This document shows, one piece after another, positions 47,150 through 58,370 of a stretch of 64,000 bases of DNA. Position numbers and translations under genes: made by a program. The notes beneath the pieces were generated by a model. The model had not been told where the DNA came from, made no database searches, and was given only the letters and a program-made list of their open reading frames with translations. Origin of the DNA: Dermanyssus gallinae (lineage: Eukaryota; Arthropoda; Arachnida; Mesostigmata; Dermanyssidae); the NCBI GenBank assembly GCA_003439945.1, contig QVRM01000313.1:124001-188000 (forward strand). Direction: 5' to 3'. Position 1 is the first letter of the stretch. Every line of letters starts with the position of its first letter.

Positions 47150-47375
47150 CGAGACTGCAGCGGGTCCTGAAATATGTGTAAATCTACCGGTCATTTCATT
47201 CTGGGTTGCGGTACGCCAACAAAATGTATCCGTTGCACAACACGGTCAATTCTCTCAAGAGTAAACCTTTTTATATCTAAGAGCCAAAGACCTTTAAATC
47301 AGACACGGTATCAACATGGCCTACGTCGGCTAGAACTGCCGTTTAAAGCATCTAAAATATATAAAAAATAGCTCT
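47150..47375 (+). pseudogene. possible LINE ORF1 zinc-knuckle relic
   Basis: Plus-strand residues CKSTGHFILGCGTPTKCIRC (47174-47233) have the form of the tandem CCHC knuckles in jockey/I-type ORF1 proteins (CxxxGHxxxxC then PxKCxRC). The surrounding 65-codon frame is open but short, and the frame upstream is interrupted by a stop at 47168. The call rests on this one motif. Confidence 0.35.
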
Positions 47376-47952
47376 TTCAAGGATCATCTGTTCAGTTGGT
47401 CTGTCATCATTTGCAGTCCATCGACTTTCTGTCGTCTCATTAATTTGACTTTCGCCGTGGCCGATCTACGAAGTTGGCCCCCGCTCGCTTATGGCAATCT
47501 GTAGTGGACGCAGAAGAATTGACCAAGTATGTCTTGTCATACTCTGGGTGACATGATCTTTGTCTACAAAACCTTGTTTTTTTAGTCCTCCTGTACAACA
47601 TACTTACATGGAAGAATAAACTTAAGGTTGTTCCCGTCGGGCTCGAATGACGTAAAACGATACGTTTAGAGCCATATTTAGCAGACAATTAGATCTATGC
47701 ATGTCTAGAATCTCCTCCCGGTCAACTTACTCTACCTGCGAGTTGTGGTATGGTTGTTTACAACATGGCTGAAGATTGCTATGCTGGGCTTTAAAGTCAC
47801 CTGGAGTATTATTCCCTACAATGTTTCTTGTTCCCTTGCTTTCTTGTTTCTTATGGCGTCGGGACGTGCCACAATAGCAGGCGTTTCTTTTTCTTAATGC
47901 TTGCACGTAATATAGGTCAGTATTTCACAAAATATGCGCCTTATCACTTCCT

Positions 47953-47996
<44 letters not shown>

Positions 47997-49485
47997 GAAA
48001 ACGAATACAGAATATACGGGAGATCCAGAAATTGCTTCTCACCAGCACGTTCCGTTACCGCTGAGGCACACGTGTTTACCTGTATTGTGTTCCTATGGCG
48101 GATGCGCAAGCTTCTTGACTGCCAAAACATATTTGAATGGCTCATCATGACTGACGGCAATCACTTAGAAAGTGTTCTTATTATTTTTTAATGAGAAGCA
48201 TTGCACATAGTTTTTGTGATACTATATAATACCATATATTTAAGCTTTTGCGTTCAATACTCTGAAATGTCATCCCTACGCGCAAAACGCACCTGTTTTG
48301 AGAAATCGATGATACGTTTGTCGTGGGTCGTTCCCCGGCCAATCCATCGGTCCTTGACATTAGATCAAAGGTGTCTAAACTACTAGACATTTCTGAGCAG
48401 TACCTTGCCAAAATTGCCGGTCGATATTTCTGAAGGTATTTGCTTGAGGATATGATTCCATTACGACCGGCACACCACGACGCTACGGTTGTCGTACAGA
48501 CTCGCCTCGACGCCATCTTCAGCGCTCTATGTATTGGCGGGTGCTATATCGAGTGAAAATTAACACGGTATGCGTATGGACTCCTAGTTTCGATCGCCAT
48601 CTTTCGTTCATCATATAAAATACGTCAGTTGCCAAACGTTTACCAGCCGCTAGGTGCTTCACTCTGTTAACATGGAAAGTGTTAACATACCTTTAGGGGA
48701 ATCAGACATCAGTGGCGGAGACAATGGCCAGCTGAAATCGCATTAAACAAATCGAACCACCATAGATTTGGTACCAAAACAATCCCCATAAATGTAGATT
48801 TTATAAATCAAAGTGTGTGGTTTTATGAATGTGTGACAATTTTTAAAGTAATGACACCCTCAAGAATTGAATATCATAAATTCTGGATGTTTGCAGATTT
48901 AGTCATTACGATTAGTTTCCTGCCGCCAGAAAACGCAGGATGTCTTTGAGACAACTATGTTCCCAACAAGACGGTATGCTCCGTCTCTCTACTACATGCT
49001 TTGTAAAGTGATGTCCTCCGACTAGCTGCATCGGTATAACACAACAAAAAATGAATTATCTCTGTCACTCCTGAACAAAACACTTCTGCTTCCCCAATCC
49101 ACTGGCAAAAAATGCTGCTAATTTAGGGAAGTCTACAACCCCTCAGTCCTCCAAACAGACTTTGAATACCATGAAGTATATACAAATATATGTAAACACT
49201 TATATAGTGTTAGACGAAAATATGGTTGGGGCTACGTCATCAGGCGTCGAGTCGACGCCGGCTATCAGCTGAACGAGAAAGTGGCGCACATTCCGTAGAA
49301 CATTGCAATTCATTCGCCTTCACGCCTGCCACCTGACTGACAGTCAGCCGTTGGCACGTTGCACATTCACTGCCGCAACTACAGATTTCATATAAAGGCG
49401 AAACCGTCGGTCAACCAGAGGAACCAGAGAAAGAGAGGAAGCGCAAGAGCGAGAGGCAACGAGAAGTGAACGAGAGGGAAAAACA
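47376..49485. other. no gene seen
   Basis: Unassigned, with (TA)n at 47960-47995. Confidence 0.35.
47960..47995. repeat. (TA)n microsatellite
   Basis: About 18 uninterrupted TA repeats. Confidence 0.95.
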
Positions 49486-49635
49486 GGAAGAGTACCGGAG
49501 AGAGCAAACAGGAAGAGGTCCGGAGAGAGAAAGCAGGAAGAGGACCGGAGAGAGAATACAGGAAGAGGACCGGAGAGAGAAAACAGGAAGACGACCGGAG
49601 AGAGAAAACAGGAAGAGAACCGGAGAGAGAAAACG
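49486..49635. repeat. 25-base minisatellite, six copies
   Basis: Six head-to-tail units, each starting GGAAGAGGACCGGAGAGAGA and ending AAACA, at 49486, 49511, 49536, 49561, 49586 and 49611, with one to four differences between units. The strand is almost pure purine, so the complement is polypyrimidine. Because 25 is not a multiple of three, open frames on both strands cycle through all three readings; they are by-products of the repeat and not evidence of a protein. Confidence 0.95.
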
Positions 49636-51660
49636 AGAAACGTCCACGACAGACCGAACGACAGCAATTGACGTGTCGCCGATGGCATCTCGAAGGCTTC
49701 CTGCCTGGGAAACGAAGTCCGACGGACGTCGTTGAGCTGCCCTGGGCCGTCTCGTCGTTCCATGAAACAGCGCTGCTGCTGCTGGTAGGAAAAGTAAACA
49801 CAGGGCCGTAGACTACTGCTACCAGCAGCACCATCAACAGCTCTACCCTCGCACGACTACTACTACTAAGTTATCTAGATGGCCAGCGGAGCACAGCAGG
49901 CGAGTTAGCAGACCCAGCTAGACAGCAGACTCAGCAGCAGCAACCGGACAGACAGACAGAGAGACGGGCCGGTTAGCAGTGACTGCTGTCACCCAATGTG
50001 ACTGACTGCTTCAATATAAACATGAGTCGTCGTCGTCGCCATCGCTGCCATCACCATCGCCATCATCATGATATCGTCGCAGCGTCGCCGCATCCTGTAT
50101 TTCATCCTGTATCCCCAAACCCACCGGCAGGCCCGCGAGCGAGACCCGGTTGCCGTTTGGCCGTCGGCTGTCATCCACAACTGTTACTGCGCAGCTGCAG
50201 CAGAAGGAACAGAACCAGTGGTGGTAGCAGCAGCAGCACTAACGGCGACTGCGACGACGATGACGGCCACTGTGGTGTTCGCCCACAGCCCGGTGCGCAA
50301 GGGGGTGAGCAGAATCGCTGGCTATGTATGCCCCAACCCTCTCGCTCTTTCGAAGCGTCGTCCAATCCATTCGTTGCCCTTATCGCGCCAAGCTCCCCCA
50401 GCTTCTTTGCAGTGCGCCCTCAACTTTCTTCCTGTACGCCCTCAGCTTTCTTATTGTGCGCCCTCGGCTCTATTCCTGTGCACCCCTTCCCACTCCCTGC
50501 GCAGTGCCCGTCCGGCCCTCATACAGTGCGCCCTCAGCGCACTTGGACACTGCTCCCCCAGCCCTTTAACAGTGTACCTCTCCCCTTCACACTGTGAGTC
50601 CACTCCTGCTTCTTCCCGCAGTTCGTCTACCTCTTAGCCCCTGAAACCACAGTGCCTCATCCTTCTTGTACTGCCTCGTCGTCGTTCTTCTTGTGTGCCT
50701 TTCTTACACGGCGTCCCTTCCATCCGCGAACGCCAGATTTCGCATACCACCGCTTACTTCCCGATCAGCTCTATTGCAAGGCACAACTCTAATTTAGCTC
50801 TAAGGCTGAAGAGGCTAAATCAGAGAGCACGCAACAGCGACGGATGACGACGACGCGCCGAACATGCTGCTGGCTTACATGTTCCATATGTTCCCGCACC
50901 CCGCTAGCTTCACCCTCTTTGCCCCGCCGCCCGAGCTTATCGCTCTCTGCTTTCCCTCTCTGCCTGCCCTCGGTGTCGAGACTCGAGACACCCTACATTG
51001 CATTGAACAGCAGGGCGTCATCACCGCACCGTTCAGGTGCCCAATAACGGCAAAAATAGGAGGTAGCCCGCACCGCCGGTTGAGACAGCCAGTCAATGTA
51101 GGCAAGAGATTTTGATCGCCAACAGGCTGTGTGTAGACGAGATCATACCCACCCACCAACAACGTTTCTTTTCTTGCCAAGCTTATGTCGGCTTTCGGCG
51201 GCGCTCGCCCGGGTAGCTTCTGATGCAGAGACATACAAACCAGTACTTACAAGTCTAGAGGTAGTTCCAGTCGCAGCTCAGCAGCTCAACATCTCGTCAG
51301 GATCGGCTACAACAGCCGCACAACTGAAAGGTGCGCCAGTGCGCGGAAGACATGCGGCCCCATAACGAAGGGCAACAAGACAACGCAAACTCGGTGGAAG
51401 CCACTTATCAAGCTGCCAGTCTCAACATACACATAGGGTATCGGTATCGGGAAAACAAGAATGAGAAATAGAAGGCTGCAAAGGAGAGGGACAAAATACA
51501 ATGGCTCTAAAAAGGATATCTAGTTGACCTAGCTTGATCGGACACAGTTGTACATTTTTCAGGGTGAAGGCTCTTGGCGATTCAACTAATCTTCTTGTTT
51601 TTTAAGTTCATACTAAACCTATTAAACAGTGTCGCATTGTAGTAGAAGTATGCGGTCTAT
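49636..51660. other. CpG-containing block with unassigned open frames
   Basis: GC-rich sequence with CAG/CTG and CGT repeats. Two overlapping plus-strand frames of 199 (49998-50597) and 189 codons (50068-50637) are rich in His, Pro and Ser and lack any domain I recognise. A third frame with an ATG at 50864 has 83 codons. The coexistence of long frames in two phases reflects the composition and absence of stop-prone AT, so I do not call a gene. It might be a host 5' exon region. Confidence 0.4.
50413..50490. repeat. degenerate 22-base tandem repeat
   Basis: Three adjacent units of TGCGCCCTCAGCTTTCTTCCTG type (50413, 50435, 50457) and a partial fourth. Further isolated copies of GTGCGCCCTCA follow at about 50525. 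Confidence 0.8.
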
Positions 51661-51662
51661 GT

Positions 51663-51684
51663 TATATATATATATATATATATA
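51663..51684. repeat. (TA)n microsatellite
   Basis: About 11 TA repeats. Confidence 0.95.
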
Positions 51685-51882
51685 CAAACATATATATGTA
51701 CATGCTGCATGCAGCAGTGTAGGACTAATTTCTTAGTGTGTTTCTCAGCGACGGAAGTTAAGCTTTATTTACACGATCTAGCCAATCGTTTTATTCGACG
51801 TATAACGAGACGCAGAGCACTGACAATCAATGCCGTTACCACATGTATACATAAACACAAACCTGTGTGTATACGTCTATGG

Positions 51883-51907
51883 ATATATATATATATATAT
51901 ATATATA
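51883..51907. repeat. (TA)n microsatellite used as transposon target
   Basis: About 12 TA repeats ending exactly where the Tc1/mariner terminal sequence begins at 51908. Confidence 0.95.
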
Positions 51908-52440
51908 CAGGGTGCGACAGCTAAAGTGTCATTTCTTAAAATACTAAAAAAATGTATTTGTTAGAATAGAATTTTGTTAAAGCTTATACAGCATATTCTC
52001 AGGATTAAATATGAATATTTTTTGTATATCCTAAATTTTAGAAATACAAAGTGTGTTAGCATTGCCGGCAAAAGCAAATGAATTACCAAAATATCATTTG
52101 TTCGGTTTTTGAATTTATAATATTGCGCAACCTGTCCACGAATTCCTTGCTCACAACTGAAACGACACACTCCAATATTTTCAACCTGGTATGTTTTTCC
52201 AGCGCACCTTAAGCTCGAAAATACCCCAGATAGAAAAACCCATGCCGTTGAGCTCGGGCAAGTATTGCCCTGCATCTGGGCACTTCGGCACTTGTCGCAA
52301 AGTCACTGTTGAATTTACTTTGCTCTACGGGAATGCGCAGAGTCCGCATTAAGTGAAGAAAAATATTCACCATGTTCCACGCCGGATAAATGTGAGGGGA
52401 GTTCGACCCTCAAGGCAGTTTTCCTAACCATAAGAGACTT
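51908..52440 (-). pseudogene. Tc1/mariner-superfamily transposase relic with one terminal end
   Basis: The end at 51908 begins CAGGGTGCGACAGCTAAAGT directly after TA, typical of this superfamily. Minus-strand residues across frames give the end of a transposase: CPDAGQYLPELNGMGFSIWG (52210-52275; relatives read SPDLNPxDFSIWG, so the third catalytic residue context is partly lost), then FELKVRWKNIPGLKILECV and SKEFVDRLRNIINSKTE (52090-52200). The N-terminal half and the other terminal repeat are missing. The motif style is that of the DD37-41D-like groups and not the D34D mariners elsewhere in the window. Confidence 0.65.
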
Positions 52441-53058
52441 CATCCCCTGAGTCCGAGTGACTTTAGTGACATTAATCATCATTGAAGGCAAAATTCTGCT
52501 TCTTGCTTATGAGTTACTAGCGCGGAGCAACCGATGTGATACTTTGGCTGTTGCCAACTGTATCATATTTACACGCAGTTTACGTAGCAGTAGTCGGTTC
52601 GACGGGTAGCGCCATTCTGAAGCAACGGGACGTTACCATGCGATCGAATCCCGCTCGGGTCGAATCTCTCTTTCCTATTTTATTGTTGTATTAGGCTGGA
52701 AATTGTCCTATAATTTTTCATTATTCTACTGGAAAAACCTAGATAAGTTCAGTGTCAACTCGCTACGGCTTGGACGAAAAGGTGGAGACAACGCGATGGC
52801 AGTAGTAGTCTTCTACCAGCCACACACATACTTGAAACGTAAACCGTGTAGAAACATAGACACCTATCCTATTGAAAAACGGCTAGACCCCTTCATAGGG
52901 TATATATATAAATATAATATTAAATAAATACGGGATTTTTAAACCGTTTCCACAAATAGGTTTAATAACGTCTACTAAATAAGGTAGGGCACTATTCATT
53001 GTATTATCCCACCTAGGAGTCGCTTTAAGTCACCCTATTTTTCTATCTTCTACTTGTT

Positions 53059-53062
<4 letters not shown>
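52441..53062. other. no gene seen
   Basis: Unassigned. At about 52605-52670 a short tRNA-like run has an A-box-like GGGTAGCGCCATTCTG and a B-box-like GATCGAATCCC, possibly an old SINE head. Confidence 0.35.
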
Positions 53063-53094
<32 letters not shown>

Positions 53095-53341
53095 TATAAT
53101 CGGTTTGTAACGTATGACACAAAATGTATGAACAAACACGTTAGGACAGGATAAACCTGGGTGATGATTGGGCTGTGGGACGACTGCATACGCCAGACAG
53201 CTTGCAATGCAACGAACGAAGAATTTACAGAAAGTCAAGAGAGAATGCTATACGCACACATGGCTGACCACTGGGATTGAAACGGCTGTTTAGGTAGCCT
53301 AGGGAGGCATGCTCGACACGCACCCGCCACCACCACTGAGC
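53063..53341 (-). mobile_element. second SINE type, tRNA-like head and (TA)n tail
   Basis: On the minus strand a tRNA-like head with A-box-like GGTGGCGGGTGCGTG (about 53320-53334) is followed 35-45 bases later by a B box CGTTTCAATCCCAG (53271-53284). An unrelated body follows, and the copy ends at (TA)n 53063-53093. The sequence differs from the SINE family at 21-27 kb. Part of the head is one arm of the inverted repeat at 53293-53368. No acceptor stem exists, so this is not a tRNA gene. Boundaries are inferred from one copy only. Confidence 0.55.
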
Positions 53342-53368
53342 ATGTCGAGCATGCCTCCCTAGGCTACC
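53293..53368. repeat. perfect 26-bp inverted repeat, 24-base loop
   Basis: Arms 53293-53318 and 53343-53368 are exact reverse complements (left arm begins GGTAGCCTAGGGAGGC). The left arm lies between the A- and B-box-like elements of the minus-strand SINE, and the loop contains the A-box-like sequence. Confidence 0.95.
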
Positions 53369-54520
53369 CACATACTGGATCTATTGACCACCAAGGAAGA
53401 GATCAATGTAGCGTTACAACCCTTTCCTAGAAATCCGTCAGAAGTCCCGAAGGGTGCAGCTGTTAGCTTACTAACGGCATAGCACGTCGGATGCGTATTG
53501 TACAGAAGGGTTATAGGCCAAAAAGATGCGCCGGGCGGCGGGCTCTATCCTGGAGACTTATAACGTGGCAAGTCTGCTGTCGTATATCCCTAGGTGAACG
53601 CTATACTACATTCTGATCTGCTTACTGATACACACTATATATATATATATATATATATATTATAAAATACAGCCTTCGCATTTGTTTTTGACGTAGCGCC
53701 GAAGGATGTAGCACTTTTTGGGCTTTTTAACTGTTTATGACTGCAGTTTACTTAACGTATGCAGTAAACCAATGTTTAGGTTACACGCTCCTATTTCGTG
53801 ATGCCACAAGAACATGGCAACGCGTTTATGCAAAAAAAACATTTTGTACGATGATCCTAATAAAGTGTCAATCGAATTAGATGATGAACTACAGAGTACA
53901 ATTAGTAGCGCTTGAAATTAGTGGGGTCTGTGAAAAACGGAAATCTTGTCTATATTCGCCCTGGCTATAGGGGTCAGTTAGTTACAGACACACTAGACTC
54001 CTCGATTTTGAAATGTTCCCGGATCTGTCTGCCTCACCATTGATCAGACTATAATGTGCGGTAATACCTACGCAAGTGCTTGGGCACAAAGTTGTGGTGC
54101 TCGTTTTTATATATTTTAGTGGACTAACATTTGCAGAGATGTACCGAACACTGGTGTGATTTTACTGTCTAAAACTACCTTGTACGCTTATACATCACTT
54201 ACATCTCATAGGTTATATATATATATATATATAGGTTAAATAAACGCTGCATTCTTTTCAAAGATGCTTGTGTTACGCCATTTATTGCATTCTTGGTAGG
54301 AAGAATTAAACAATCGCTACAGCTCAAAGGACAGCGTGGAGCGTGCCGTCAACCGGAAAAGCATTGAATGCGCCGAGCGGCACGGACCCCCACCGCTAAC
54401 CCTTCGTTTTATAGGTTATGTCACAAACTTCTGTAGACATAGGCCTATTCGATACTATTTGACATTTTGAGCTGTCTTTCCAACTTATCAGTCGTCCTCT
54501 ACTAGTTTTATTCATTTTAA
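53369..54520. other. no gene seen
   Basis: Unassigned, with (TA)n at 53637-53664 and 54214-54233. Confidence 0.35.
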
Positions 54521-54852
54521 TTATTATTATTATTAAATTTCATTAGTTGGTAGCCTAGATGGCACCTCGTATTGCCTCACCCCGGACTAATCATCGCCGA
54601 CCACTGCCCCATCAAGCCGGGCTGTCTGACGTCTACCATTGACCGAGTAGCACGACAAGATTAAAACTACTACGAAAGGCTGCACTAGTACAGAGAGAGA
54701 GCGTGAAAGTCAGAGCGGCACTAACAGAGTGAGAATTTACTCGCGCCCGTTTTTCGAGTCAGCCGTTCGATAGCTCTGACGGCCCACAAAGCGCTGATCT
54801 GAACCGCTCCGTGCTCTCATTGGCTGCTACGTTCCCTACACTACAACCTCCT

Positions 54853-54869
54853 CCCCCCCCCCCCCCCCC
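54853..54869 (+). repeat. poly-C tract (17)
   Basis: Seventeen uninterrupted C bases. Confidence 0.95.
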
Positions 54870-56028
54870 GCGCACTCAACGTAAGTCCAGACGGATAATG
54901 GTACTCACACGTGTTATCGAACAAGTTAACAGACAGGATTACTGTGGAGCCGCAGCAGAGAGAAGGCAGACCGTGTCAGACGATCCTTCTTTCTGCAGAC
55001 TGCGTCCAAGCGTTCCTCCACACGAACCACCCAATTGAATCCAAATGAATGATCTGCAAAATGTATCCGATTGCTGGCGATGGGCAAATACCCTTTACTT
55101 AGTTGTTTTCCACCTCTGCAACTGGTAGCATTTTGACTGTGTGCCGTCACGAAGTTATCCACTGGGTGATTATTGTTATGACTGTAGTCCCCGATGTATA
55201 TATATACTTACGCAGGGTTTCAATAGTTCGACAATAAGCTCAATTAGACAAATACAATTGAGGCAGTTCTGGCAGTTTTGTGCAAGTTTGATATTTGCAC
55301 TGTGAAGAAAGTTATTCTCATGACACAAATGACGTGCCAAACGAACGATGTTTGACGCGTCAACATTAGATCTTTTTCTCTCTTTAGGACGCGCGCAATT
55401 TCTCAGTATCAGTTCTCTCAGCACTCACGTTTCGGTACGCCGCTCTCTGTCTGCGCTTCAAGTCGCGATCAACAACGACAACAATTACCGTTAGATGCAG
55501 ATGTTTTCATCTTACTCGCGAACGATTAAGGGGGAGTTGTGCGTGCATGAGGAGCAAATGCATGCGTGCCACTCGAGAGCGCGAGCAAGAGAAAGAGCTA
55601 AACCGGGGGCGAAGTGCGCTGAGGTCGTGGATCGCTGCCATGAGTCATGGTGCTGTTGATGGTCGGCGTTGTTGCTCTCTGAAGATCATCGCGACGTTGC
55701 AGACGAGGCAAACGAGACTACGAACGCAAGCACCGGGGGGCGATCTGATCCTCATCGTTGCCTTCGCCGTACTTTGGCGACACCACCTCGCTACCAGCTT
55801 TCGGCCACGACGCGTCGTTGTCGCATTCTCGTTGTCGTTATCGCTGTTGTGTTGGCTCAACGACGACGTCGACGAGAATGATGACTTATTCGTAAAATGT
55901 TCATTGAAGCGCAAGAAAAGCTTATGGCAGGCCGCAAATGTGGCGAACATAATGTCACTCAGCGTTCCTATTAGTCGTTTCGTCTAGTTTTAATTACTGC
56001 TCTATCAGGATATTATACTCGTGCAGAT

Positions 56029-56048
56029 GGGGGGCGGGGGGGAGGGGG
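56029..56048 (+). other. G-rich run, possible quadruplex
   Basis: Three G runs of 6, 7 and 5 bases are separated by single bases (C and A). An intramolecular quadruplex is possible because the longest run can supply two strands. Confidence 0.6.
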
Positions 56049-56401
56049 AGCACCTCGTAACGTGCGCGAAGGCAAGGATCCTTGGGCGGGAGGGGTTTAA
56101 AGAGCGTTAAAAGACCGAAAAGGTCGGGGAGAAGCAAGTGTTTGTCGACCCGTAAACCTCCGAAGAACCTGTGAGAACGACGAACAGACAAACGCACGAT
56201 AGTTCGCGCGCAGAGAGTTCTGCGTCTGCCGACGCACGCCAATGGATCGGGGCGGAGAGGCGGGACGCAAGTCGCTTGATGACGGCTTCTTGCTGAATAA
56301 TCAGCGATGAAAAGGCTAACCCTCCTAAGCGACATTCTCATTAAACCGTGCACGAACTTGGAGAGCGTTATATATGGACATATGTGTATACCCATATTAG
56401 C

Positions 56402-56424
56402 ATATATATATATATATATATATA
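56402..56424. repeat. (TA)n microsatellite
   Basis: About 11 TA repeats. Confidence 0.95.
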
Positions 56425-57781
56425 CCCAACTTGAGAAGAACCTAACAATAGGTTTGAGCTTTATGATATAAAAATATGCTCACATATTCTCAGATCGGGC
56501 TACAAAATGATACTGATTGATTCATTTTGTGCGAATTGGCCTTTACAGTACATGTAATACAATAGTTATCCTTCCGGCCAGCATAACACGTCGCAAAGTG
56601 TTTTACCCGATAGTTAGATCAACATCATTCTGCCAACCAATCGGTCCTTCGGAACTTGCTTTCAGGTTCGACAACAGACCTGTATAGCGTTACGTCAGAG
56701 CTTACTTTCCTGCTGTTCCCTCCTGATGGCCTTTGGGTCTCGCTGCCCGTTCAATGGCGCTCTGCCAAGGTAAATGGTCAATTCGCGCCACAGTAGCAGC
56801 AGCCGCCGGTACGGTGGAATCATTGGAACAACAACAAATCGATTGATATACGTGGCCGTACAGGTCCTTCTGACGCCGTTTAAACCATTACCCCATATGT
56901 CGCTTCAACGGCAATGCCACCTTCTAACGGAGGCCGTTGAAGGAGCAACGTAACCTATGCTATCGTCGGTTGTAGAAGCGCCATTGAACCAGTATCGGCT
57001 CGTTATTCCAGTTCGAGCATTCCTATTATCACTGCGTGTCCCTAGGTTACTTCAAGGACGCTTAGGGCTTCAATCGTTTGGGCTATTGGATGCAACGGCA
57101 GAAGCAGTGCCATGGCAACTTGTCGACGGAAACTGTCGTGGTTTGCGAGCGAAGTTGTCGTAATCTATACAGACCGCTTGGCGTCATTGAGTCATTCCTC
57201 CGTGAGGTTTCGCTGTCGTCTGGCTTGTAGGGCTAGAGTGACCAACGTTGCACAAGGACTGTTGTCTGCCAAAGACTGAACGGGCACATTTTCATGTTTG
57301 GCGAAACTTCAGTGTTCTGCACAGCTTCAATAATTTTTCTAGCCCTACCTAGTTAATATATATATATATGTATACATATGTAAGTAAGGTTAGCAAAACC
57401 CCCTCTATGTCGCTTTGAGAAAGCACATATATGTCAATCGAGACGATCGACCGCTGGCCGTAAGAGTCCCCGCAATCCCAACAGCGTGCGTCATACGACG
57501 ATACACAATGAAACTTGTAAAAAATCATCTTTGCCTCTACCGCCATACATTTACGACGGCTGAGAGCACTCGAGGGTACGAGATTTTATAACAAACACAC
57601 TGTCTGCGATCACGAAGTAAACCACGGTGGACATTCCGAGAACATTTGTGCCCCGATCAAAGGCAATACAGCAACAGGAGCGGGAAGTCGGTCAAGATCA
57701 ACATATCGACAGGGAGTGAACACCGAACGTGCAGGCTACGACAGGAAGAGAAGGCGAAGACGACTGCTTGTACAAGGAAGG

Positions 57782-57784
<3 letters not shown>
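56425..57784. other. no gene seen
   Basis: Unassigned. A short (TA)n lies at 57355-57369. A 68-codon frame at 56957-57163 has no similarity I can name. Confidence 0.35.

Positions 57785-57818
<34 letters not shown>
57785..57818. repeat. (TA)n microsatellite
   Basis: About 17 TA repeats. Confidence 0.95.
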
Positions 57819-57819
<1 letters not shown>

Positions 57820-57965
57820 TGATGCACAGGGGAATAAGGCTGATTAAGGGCTTATCGCACCCCGCTCCTTCGTCTGTACGTCCGACTGCCTCTGCTTCTA
57901 CCACATCACATAGTACGCAGAAGCGGAAAATGCCGTAGGAGAGGAATCGTGGGGTTACTTCGAGG

Positions 57966-58370
57966 ATGGGAAAAGCCAAGCTGCCGGCCATCCCGGTCAG
58001 TGTTCCTGCTGGGGCGGCATGCTGGCGCAGTCTATCTACAGAGGGAACGGGGCTCGCCGATTGTGGGCCAATATTGGTTTCCCTGCAGGTGCTTCTTGCG
58101 TCCGTGTCTTTGCTATTGTTGTTGTTGTTATTGTTGCTGTTGTTAGTGGTGGCTCAAGGAGTCTCGAAAGAGGAGAAGGCGAGGGAAGACGGTCATGTAT
58201 TGAACGCTGACAGCAACAGCAGCAGCAGCAACAACAAAGGCAACAACGACAACAGCAACAACAACAACAATGACGTTGGGGGCCCTTTGGGGTTTGAGTG
58301 TGAGAACGCTGGGTCGGCAACCCATCCTAACCGACAGGAGGGATGGAAATGCCATCCTTCGCACTGCTGA
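57966..58370 (+). other. open frame with signal-anchor-like segment, unassigned
   Basis: A 134-codon frame with a true ATG. Residues 36-64 form a strongly hydrophobic stretch with 12 consecutive Leu, followed by AQG and a polar Ser/Asn-rich region (80-105) and four Cys in the rest. It could be the first exon of a secreted or membrane protein. However, the Leu run is encoded by TTG-type triplet repeats and the Asn run by CAA/CAG-type repeats, so chance is at least as likely. No splice donor was established and no homologue is recognised. Confidence 0.2.
58105..58275. repeat. TTG-type and CAA/CAG-type trinucleotide repeats
   Basis: TTG-rich repeats at about 58110-58147 and CAG/CAA-rich repeats at about 58208-58272 face each other, so the transcript of either strand could pair imperfectly across about 60 bases. 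Confidence 0.8.

Larger units (their letters stand above)
54521..56400. other. CpG-containing block, no assigned gene
   Basis: It contains a 17-base poly-C (54853-54869) and a G-rich run (56029-56048). Open frames include 55547-55987 (146 codons, plus) and an antisense frame of 101 codons over the same DNA, rich in CGA/CGT/TTG triplets. None has a domain I recognise. It resembles the other GC-rich blocks that may be host exon or promoter DNA. Confidence 0.4.

Noticed and set aside
48181..48516. 111-codon minus-strand frame
   Set aside because: No recognisable motif, and the length is not exceptional for this base composition.
49486..49635. Regular array considered as a CRISPR-like array
   Set aside because: Units are directly adjacent without spacers and vary slightly, as a minisatellite does; the context is eukaryotic.
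49998..50637. Overlapping 199- and 189-codon plus-strand frames
   Set aside because: Both are compositionally driven (His, Pro, Ser, Cys from GC-rich and repeat DNA), lie in two phases over the same DNA and match no domain known to me.
52600..52680. tRNA-like run with GGGTAGCGCCATTCTG and GATCGAATCCC
   Set aside because: Boxes are plausible but cloverleaf pairing fails and the body is not repeated here; left as a note only.
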